A stretch of DNA of 17,608 nucleotides from CAXYVC01 sp964292295 (GTDB lineage Bacteria; Acidobacteriota; Holophagae; Holophagales; Holophagaceae), in assembly GCA_964292295.1 (NCBI GenBank), contig CAXYVC010000050.1, positions 1 to 17,608 of the forward strand, in the 5' to 3' direction. Position 1 is the stretch's first letter, and each line of letters begins with the position of its first letter. Under the pieces are notes generated by a model. It searched no databases and was not told where the DNA came from. It saw nothing but the letters and a program-made list of their open reading frames with translations. The position numbers were made by a program, and so were the translations under genes. Positions 13,294 through 17,608 of this stretch are shown here, piece after piece.

Positions 13294-15033
13294 ATGCGCG
13301 CCCTGCTCCGCCCCTGCCTGTGCCTGCTGCTGCTCCTGCCCCTCCAGGCCGACACGCAGCGCTTCCGGCAGTGGCTCGCGGGACGGGAGGCCGGAGGGCT
13401 CACCGTCACCCAGGAGCGCCGCGGAGCGGTGGAGACCGTGGAACGGCGGGAGTGGGTGCGCCTGGAGCGCCTGGGGCGCACCGTGGAGCAGCGGGTGGAC
13501 CAGCGGAGCGAGCGCCTGGCAGACGGTTCCTTGAGGTTCTCCTGGTCGGTCCTCCTCGCCAGCCAGCCCATGGAGGGTCAGGCCACCTGGAACCCCGCGG
13601 ATCCCGGCCGCCTGCACCTGCAGGTCCAGGGTGCGCCCGCGCGCGCGGTGGAGCTTCCCGAGGGTGCCCTCCTGTGGCCCGGGGACCTGGAGGCCCGCAC
13701 GCGGGAGGCCGCGCGCCTCCGACGGGACCTGCACCTGCGCACGTACAGCTTCCCCCTCCAGCAGTGGACCGAGCTGGAGCTGAAGGTCCAGGGGCCCGAT
13801 CCCCTGCCCGGGTTCCCCGATGCCGTGCGCTTCCGGGGCCTCTCCCGGGAAGGGTCCAGCCGCATGGAGCTGACGAGCTGGATCAGCCCCCGGGAGGGTG
13901 AAGTCCGCCAAGCCGGCGAGCTGATGGGCATCGCCACCCTGCTCCAGCGGGCCGAGCTGCCGGCCCCGCGGAGCTCCGCGGGGCCCGATCTCTTCGCGCG
14001 CACCCTGCACCCCCTGCCGCCCCACCCCTTCCTGCCCTGGGTGGATGCGGCCGTCCTGACCTGGACGGGCAGGGGCGCCCAGGAGCTGCCCGAGGACACC
14101 CAGCAGCGGCGCCTTGCCCCCGGGCGCTACGCGGTGCGCCGCGCCGCCCTCCCCAGCGCCGAAGAGGCCGCCCAGCCGCCGGTCTCCGGAAGGCCCGGCC
14201 CCGAGGAGGCCCCCTTCCTGGCGGAGAGCCCCCTGGTGCCCTTCCGGGATCCCGTCTTCGACGGGCTGGTGGCGCGCCTCCAGCCCCGGGCCGGCGCCTC
14301 CCGCTGGGAGCTCGCCCGCGCGGTCTGCACCTTCGTCTTCGACTGGATCGCGCGCAAGGACTACACCGTGGGCTTCGCGGGCGCCCGGGAGGTGGCCAGG
14401 GACGCCGCCGGGGACTGCACCGAGCACGGGGTGCTGGCCGTGGCCCTCCTCCGCCGCCTGGGCGTTCCCGCCCGGGGGGTCACGGGCTGGGTGGGCCTCG
14501 AAGACACCTTCGGCCTGCACTTCTGGGTGGAGGTGAGGCTCCTGGACCGCTGGATGCCCCTGGACCCCACCTTCGACCAGGCCCCCGCCTCAGCCCTGCG
14601 CCTGAAGCTGGGCACCACGGAGCTCTCGGACCTGGGCAGCGTGGGCTGGGATACGGCCGTGGGCGTCCTGGCGGGCGGGCGCTGGGTGCCCGAAGCGCCG
14701 TGGCCCGCGGGCCTCACCCTGGAAGGGGACCGCGTGCGCTTCCCGGCCGCGGAGCTCCTGCTTCCCCGGGGGGCCTGGCGCCTCCAGCCGGCCAGGCTTC
14801 GCCGGGAAGACGGCCTCGCACTCCGGGCCGTCACGCGGCCCGGCACCGACCAGCTCGCCGGGGCGCGGCTCCTCCAGGACGCCCCGAGCGGACGGAGGGG
14901 CTGGTGGATCGCCGCCTCGCGCACCCTCTACGCCGAGGTGGCCCCGGGCGCGTGGCTGGAGCTGACGGGCCTGGACGAAGCCGGCGCCTTCGAGGCCCTG
15001 GCCCGCCTGGAGCTGCGGAGAAGGAGCGCCTGA
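13294..15033 (+). CDS. Exported transglutaminase-like cysteine protease-fold protein
   Basis: The 579-residue protein starts at ATG 13294, with GGAGG close by. A signal peptide is clear (RALLRPCLCLLLLLPLQADT). About residues 25-330 form a beta-rich domain without a recognised family. About 330-450 are a transglutaminase-like core with all three catalytic residues: Cys375 (AAGDCTEHGVLAVALLRRLG), His409 (GLHFWVEVRL) and Asp424 (PLDPTFDQ). A C-terminal beta-rich region of about 130 residues follows. Such proteins are typically peptidases, or act on peptidoglycan or protein amides in the periplasm; the substrate is unknown. A TACAGT lies just before the start codon but is not a convincing promoter. 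The 3' end is 12 bases from the stop of the opposing 53-residue gene. Confidence 0.88.
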   Translation: MRALLRPCLCLLLLLPLQADTQRFRQWLAGREAGGLTVTQERRGAVETVERREWVRLERLGRTVEQRVDQRSERLADGSLRFSWSVLLASQPMEGQATWNPADPGRLHLQVQGAPARAVELPEGALLWPGDLEARTREAARLRRDLHLRTYSFPLQQWTELELKVQGPDPLPGFPDAVRFRGLSREGSSRMELTSWISPREGEVRQAGELMGIATLLQRAELPAPRSSAGPDLFARTLHPLPPHPFLPWVDAAVLTWTGRGAQELPEDTQQRRLAPGRYAVRRAALPSAEEAAQPPVSGRPGPEEAPFLAESPLVPFRDPVFDGLVARLQPRAGASRWELARAVCTFVFDWIARKDYTVGFAGAREVARDAAGDCTEHGVLAVALLRRLGVPARGVTGWVGLEDTFGLHFWVEVRLLDRWMPLDPTFDQAPASALRLKLGTTELSDLGSVGWDTAVGVLAGGRWVPEAPWPAGLTLEGDRVRFPAAELLLPRGAWRLQPARLRREDGLALRAVTRPGTDQLAGARLLQDAPSGRRGWWIAASRTLYAEVAPGAWLELTGLDEAGAFEALARLELRRRSA

Positions 15034-15045
15034 GGTCCCCCAGAC

Positions 15046-15207
15046 CTACTCCAGCCAGGTCTTCCCCACCCAGCGCGCCGCCCACAACCCGAAGGCGCTG
15101 CCCGCCGCACTGAGCAGCACGGCGGTCCCCAGGCCCACAAAGCCGCCCAGCCACCAGCCAAGCCAGCCGCCGAGGCTCATGCCCGCAAAGGCGAAGAGGC
15201 CCTTCAT
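15046..15207 (-). CDS. Small glycine-rich membrane protein (53 residues)
   Basis: This short gene, read directly from the sequence, starts at ATG 15207, nine bases after the pyk stop, and ends at TAG 15046. The protein starts MKGLFAFAGMSLGGWLGWWL, continues with GGFVGLGTAVLLSAAGSAFG and ends LWAARWVGKTWLE. It is two hydrophobic helices with glycine-zipper (GxxxG-like) spacing and a basic/aromatic tail. It is strongly protein-like in codon use (G/C third bases) and is probably co-transcribed with pyk. No clear ribosome-binding site is visible, so coupling to pyk translation is likely. The function is unknown. Confidence 0.65.
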   Translation of the reverse strand: MKGLFAFAGMSLGGWLGWWLGGFVGLGTAVLLSAAGSAFGLWAARWVGKTWLE

Positions 15208-15216
15208 GCCAGGGGC

Positions 15217-16638
15217 TCAGTAGGACAGCACGCGCATGGTGTTGGTGCTGCCGGCGATCCACAGGGGGTGCCCGAGGGTGAGCACCACCCGGTCCCCCGG
15301 CTGGAGGCCGTGGAGCTGGCGCAACTTGGGTTCCATGAAGGCGAGCATCTCGCTCATGTGCTCGGCCCTGGGGATGAGCAGGCTCTGCACGCCCCGCAGC
15401 AGGCTCATGCGCCGGGCGTTGCCCAGGTCCGTCGTGGCGCCCACCACGGGCACGGAGCCCGCGAGGCGGCTCACCATGCGGGCGCTGCCGCCCCCTTCGG
15501 TGAAGACCACGAGGAGCCGCGCCTTCAGGTCCTCCGCGGCCCGGCAGGCGGCGAAGGCCACGGCCACGTCCGTGCGGCTCGTGACCACTTCCGGCAGGTT
15601 ATCGATGAAGCGCCCCACCTTCGGCCGCGCGTGGTCGTCCGCGTCCTCGGCGATGCGGTCCAGCCACTGCACCGCCTCCAGGGGGTAGTTCCCGGCGGCG
15701 CTCTCGGCGCTGAGCATCACCGCGTCCGTCCCGTCCCAGATGGCGTTGGCGATGTCGCTGGCCTCGGCCCGCGTGGGCTGCGGGTTCTCGATCATGCTCT
15801 CGAGCATCTGGGTGGCCGTGATGACGGGCTTCAGGGCCTGGCGCGCCTGGCGGATGATGCGCTTCTGGATGGAGGGCACCTTCTCCACCCCCAGTTCCAC
15901 CCCCAGGTCGCCCCGGGCCACCATCACGCCCCAGCTCACCTCCAGGATCTCGTCCAGGTGGGCGAGGGCCTGGGAGTGCTCGATCTTGGCGATGACCGCC
16001 TGGCTGCCGCCGTAGGCGCGGATGGTCGCCTGGAGCGCCTGCACGTCCTGGGCGCGCCGCACGAAGCTCTGGGCGAAGAGGTCCACCCCCTGTTCCACGC
16101 CCCAGCGGATGTCCTCCAGGTCCTTGGGGGTGAGCGGATCGAAGGCCACGTCCAGGCCGATGGGATGCACGCCCTTCCGGGATTTCAGGAGGCCGCCCAC
16201 CAAAACCTTCGCCAGGATCGCCCCGGAACGCACCTCCACCACCTCCAGGCGCAGGGTGCCGTCGTCCAGCAGCCAGGCCTGCCCCGCCTTCGCGCCCCGG
16301 AACAGTTCCGGGTGCGGCAGGGGAACGGCCCAGGGAAGGCCCGCCGGCACGGGCTGGCCGTCCTGGTAGAGGGCGCCCACGCTGCCCTCCGCCAGCTCCG
16401 CGGGAGCCTCCATGCGCCCCACGCGCCACTTCGGCCCCTGGAGGTCCAGGAAGACGGGCAGGCGCCGGTCCACGGCCTCCGCCGCCTCGCGCACCCGCTG
16501 GAGCATGGCCGTGCGCTCCGAGGCGGCCGAGTGGCTGGCGTTGATGCGCACCGCATCCGCCAGGCGCAGAACCTCCTCCAGGGGACCTCCCTCCAGGAGC
16601 GCGGGACCCACCGTGATGACCAGCTTCGTCTTGCGCAC
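15217..16638 (-). CDS. pyk: Pyruvate kinase (predicted K+-independent type)
   Basis: The 473-residue enzyme makes pyruvate and ATP from phosphoenolpyruvate and ADP. The start is GTG 16638, with GGAGG five bases upstream; the longer open frame above is not protein-like. Motifs are RINASHS (31-37, usually RxNFSHG), DLQGPKWRVG (65-74), IAKIEHSQA (active-site Lys), VARGDLGVEL, KPVITATQMLESMI, PTRAEASDIANAIWDG and SAESAAGNYP. The DLQGPK stretch has Leu, Gln, Lys and Val at the positions that separate K+-independent from K+-dependent pyruvate kinases. The C-terminal allosteric domain is present; no PEP-utilising extension. It forms an operon with the 53-residue gene and is divergent from the fis-like/gap pair. 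Confidence 0.95.
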   Translation of the reverse strand: MRKTKLVITVGPALLEGGPLEEVLRLADAVRINASHSAASERTAMLQRVREAAEAVDRRLPVFLDLQGPKWRVGRMEAPAELAEGSVGALYQDGQPVPAGLPWAVPLPHPELFRGAKAGQAWLLDDGTLRLEVVEVRSGAILAKVLVGGLLKSRKGVHPIGLDVAFDPLTPKDLEDIRWGVEQGVDLFAQSFVRRAQDVQALQATIRAYGGSQAVIAKIEHSQALAHLDEILEVSWGVMVARGDLGVELGVEKVPSIQKRIIRQARQALKPVITATQMLESMIENPQPTRAEASDIANAIWDGTDAVMLSAESAAGNYPLEAVQWLDRIAEDADDHARPKVGRFIDNLPEVVTSRTDVAVAFAACRAAEDLKARLLVVFTEGGGSARMVSRLAGSVPVVGATTDLGNARRMSLLRGVQSLLIPRAEHMSEMLAFMEPKLRQLHGLQPGDRVVLTLGHPLWIAGSTNTMRVLSY

Positions 16639-16650
16639 GATATCCTCCGT

Positions 16651-16682
16651 CTCTCCACATTCATTCCACACGTTTTTCCACA
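16651..16682 (-). repeat. Three phased TGTGGA repeats in the pyk leader
   Basis: On the minus strand TGTGGA occurs at 16682-16677, 16670-16665 and 16659-16654, that is at 12- and 11-base spacing. The plus-strand form TTTTCCACA differs from the DnaA box TTATCCACA by one base; the other two copies fit less well. They lie between the likely pyk promoter and its start codon. Confidence 0.45.
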
Positions 16683-16691
16683 ATCGGGAAA

Positions 16692-16712
16692 GCGAATTGC
16701 CCGGAAATTCGC
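16692..16712. promoter_or_regulatory. Inverted repeat, candidate operator between pyk and the fis-like gene
   Basis: GCGAATT (16692-16698) and AATTCGC (16706-16712) form a perfect 7-base inverted repeat with a 7-base spacer, spanning two helical turns. It lies in the divergent pyk/fis-gap intergenic region, where a dimeric regulator could control both directions. There is no T tract, so it is not a terminator. Confidence 0.45.
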
Positions 16713-16773
16713 CTGTGCGGGGCGTCTCCGGAGTGCTACCTTGGTCGACCCCCTGTTGGAATGGAGACCTCCC

Positions 16774-17001
16774 GTGCGGACGCTTCTGCATGAGCTCGTT
16801 GTGGAAATGGTGTGCAAGGAGATCCCCCTCGACCTCGCCGTCCGGGAGTTCGAGCGGGCCTACCTCGAACAGGTGCTGGCCGCCCACGACGGCAACCAGA
16901 GCGCCGCTGCGCGCTCCCTCGGCATCCACCGGAACACCCTCTCGAAGAAGCTGGAGCCTGCCCTTCGGGCCTCCTTGCGCTATCCTGGAGCTTCCTGCTA
17001 G
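16774..17001 (+). CDS. Small Fis-family HTH DNA-binding protein
   Basis: The 75-residue protein starts at GTG 16774 with GGAG seven bases upstream. The C-terminal helix-turn-helix is clearly of the Fis (HTH_8) type: FERAYLEQVLAAHDGNQSAA, then ARSLGIHRNTLSKKL. This is the segment also found at the end of NtrC-type activators. The N-terminal 20 residues (VRTLLHELVVEMVCKEIPLD) could form the dimer helices. It is shorter than E. coli Fis (98 residues). It lies 42 bases upstream of gap and divergent from pyk, so it may regulate this glycolytic block or act as a nucleoid protein. Its target is not shown by sequence. Confidence 0.85.
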   Translation: MRTLLHELVVEMVCKEIPLDLAVREFERAYLEQVLAAHDGNQSAAARSLGIHRNTLSKKLEPALRASLRYPGASC

Positions 17002-17043
17002 CCAGTCGGGGCCGCCAAGCCCCCCATCCTGCGGAGGTCTCCC

Positions 17044-17608
17044 ATGACGAAAATCGGCATCAACGGCTTCGGCCGTATCGGGCGCATGGTGTTCCGCGCG
17101 GCGGTCCAGCACTTCCCCGAGATCGAGGTGGTGGGGATCAACGACCTGCTGGAGCCCGAGTACCTGGCCTACATGCTCCAGTACGACTCCGTGCACGGCC
17201 GCTTCCAGGGCGACGTGAAGGTGGAGGGCACGAACCTCATCGTGAACGGCAGGAAGATCCGCCTCACCGCCGAGAAGGACCCCGCGAGCCTGAAGTGGAA
17301 CGAGGTGGGCGCCGAGATCGTCGTGGAGAGCACGGGCCTCTTCCTCACCAAGGAGACCTGCGAGGCCCACCTGAAGGCCGGCGCGAAGAAGGTCATCCAG
17401 AGCGCTCCCAGCAAGGACGACACGCCCATGTTCGTCTACGGCGTGAACCACCAGAAGTACGCGGGCGAGACGATCATCAGCAACGCCAGCTGCACCACCA
17501 ACTGCCTGGCCCCCGTGGCCAAGGTCCTGCACGACACCTTCGGCATCAAGCGCGGCCTGATGACCACCGTGCACGCCGCCACCGCCACCCAGAAGACCGT
17601 CGACGGCC
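17044..17608 (+). CDS. gap: Glyceraldehyde-3-phosphate dehydrogenase, N-terminal part (runs off the right edge)
   Basis: The first 188 residues are present. ATG 17044 follows GGAGG by six bases. The enzyme oxidises glyceraldehyde-3-phosphate to 1,3-bisphosphoglycerate with NAD in glycolysis. The Rossmann opening KIGINGFGRIGRMVFRAA, the NDLLEPEYLAYMLQYDSVHG segment (Asp33-type, NAD-preferring), QSAPSKDDTPMFVYGVN and the catalytic Cys150 in SNASCTTNC are all intact. It ends in VHAATATQKTVDG at the border. It probably shares an operon with the fis-like gene. Confidence 0.97.
   Translation, partial: MTKIGINGFGRIGRMVFRAAVQHFPEIEVVGINDLLEPEYLAYMLQYDSVHGRFQGDVKVEGTNLIVNGRKIRLTAEKDPASLKWNEVGAEIVVESTGLFLTKETCEAHLKAGAKKVIQSAPSKDDTPMFVYGVNHQKYAGETIISNASCTTNCLAPVAKVLHDTFGIKRGLMTTVHAATATQKTVDG

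Noticed and set aside
16639..17574. Upstream extension of the pyk frame on the minus strand
   Set aside because: It reads antisense through gap and the fis-like gene. GTG 16638 has a good ribosome-binding site and gives normal enzyme length.
1..17608. CRISPR array, rRNA genes, toxin-antitoxin or defence genes
   Set aside because: No regularly spaced long repeats, no rRNA signatures, and no gene pair with such features were found on either strand.

Overview
This is a GC-rich bacterial window (third codon positions almost all G or C). Its gene set and protein style suggest an Acidobacteriota/Holophagae-type Gram-negative (Geothrix/Holophaga-like). That placement is inferred from recognition, not from a search.

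Layout. (1) About 1-2057 is one end of a Mu-like transposable prophage that runs off the left edge. It holds the N-terminal half of a MuA-type transposase and a Ner-like regulator (both minus strand), a divergent cI/c-type repressor (plus strand), a compact promoter-operator between them, and a 390-base non-coding end region with short repeats that look like transposase-binding sites. (2) A tRNA-Lys(CTT) gene with its own promoter and terminator lies right beside the prophage end. (3) A minus-strand operon follows: an M50 membrane protease, trpS (an iron-sulfur type TrpRS by its cysteine pattern) and an uncharacterised membrane-anchored protein. (4) A plus-strand operon encodes a polyprenyl-phosphate-sugar GT2, a small LAB_N membrane protein, an ArnT-like glycosyltransferase and a UDP-glucuronate-epimerase-like SDR. 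It is followed tail-to-tail by an LpxL-type acyltransferase. Together these look like an envelope/lipid A decoration module, possibly adding uronic acid. (5) Next come an exported HEAT-like/cyclophilin fusion (+), a TonB-like protein (-), recO (-) and an exported transglutaminase-like protein (+). (6) A lower-glycolysis block closes the window: pyk (-) with a tiny downstream membrane-protein gene, a divergent small Fis-family protein, and gap (+), cut by the right edge.

The genes are tightly packed. There are several 4-base stop/start overlaps (ner/transposase, trpS/hypothetical, GT2/LAB_N, ArnT/epimerase) and two tail-to-tail overlaps. The least ordinary parts are the Mu-like prophage control region and end, the predicted K+-independent pyruvate kinase, the Fe-S type TrpRS, and a 12-base C homopolymer inside recO.
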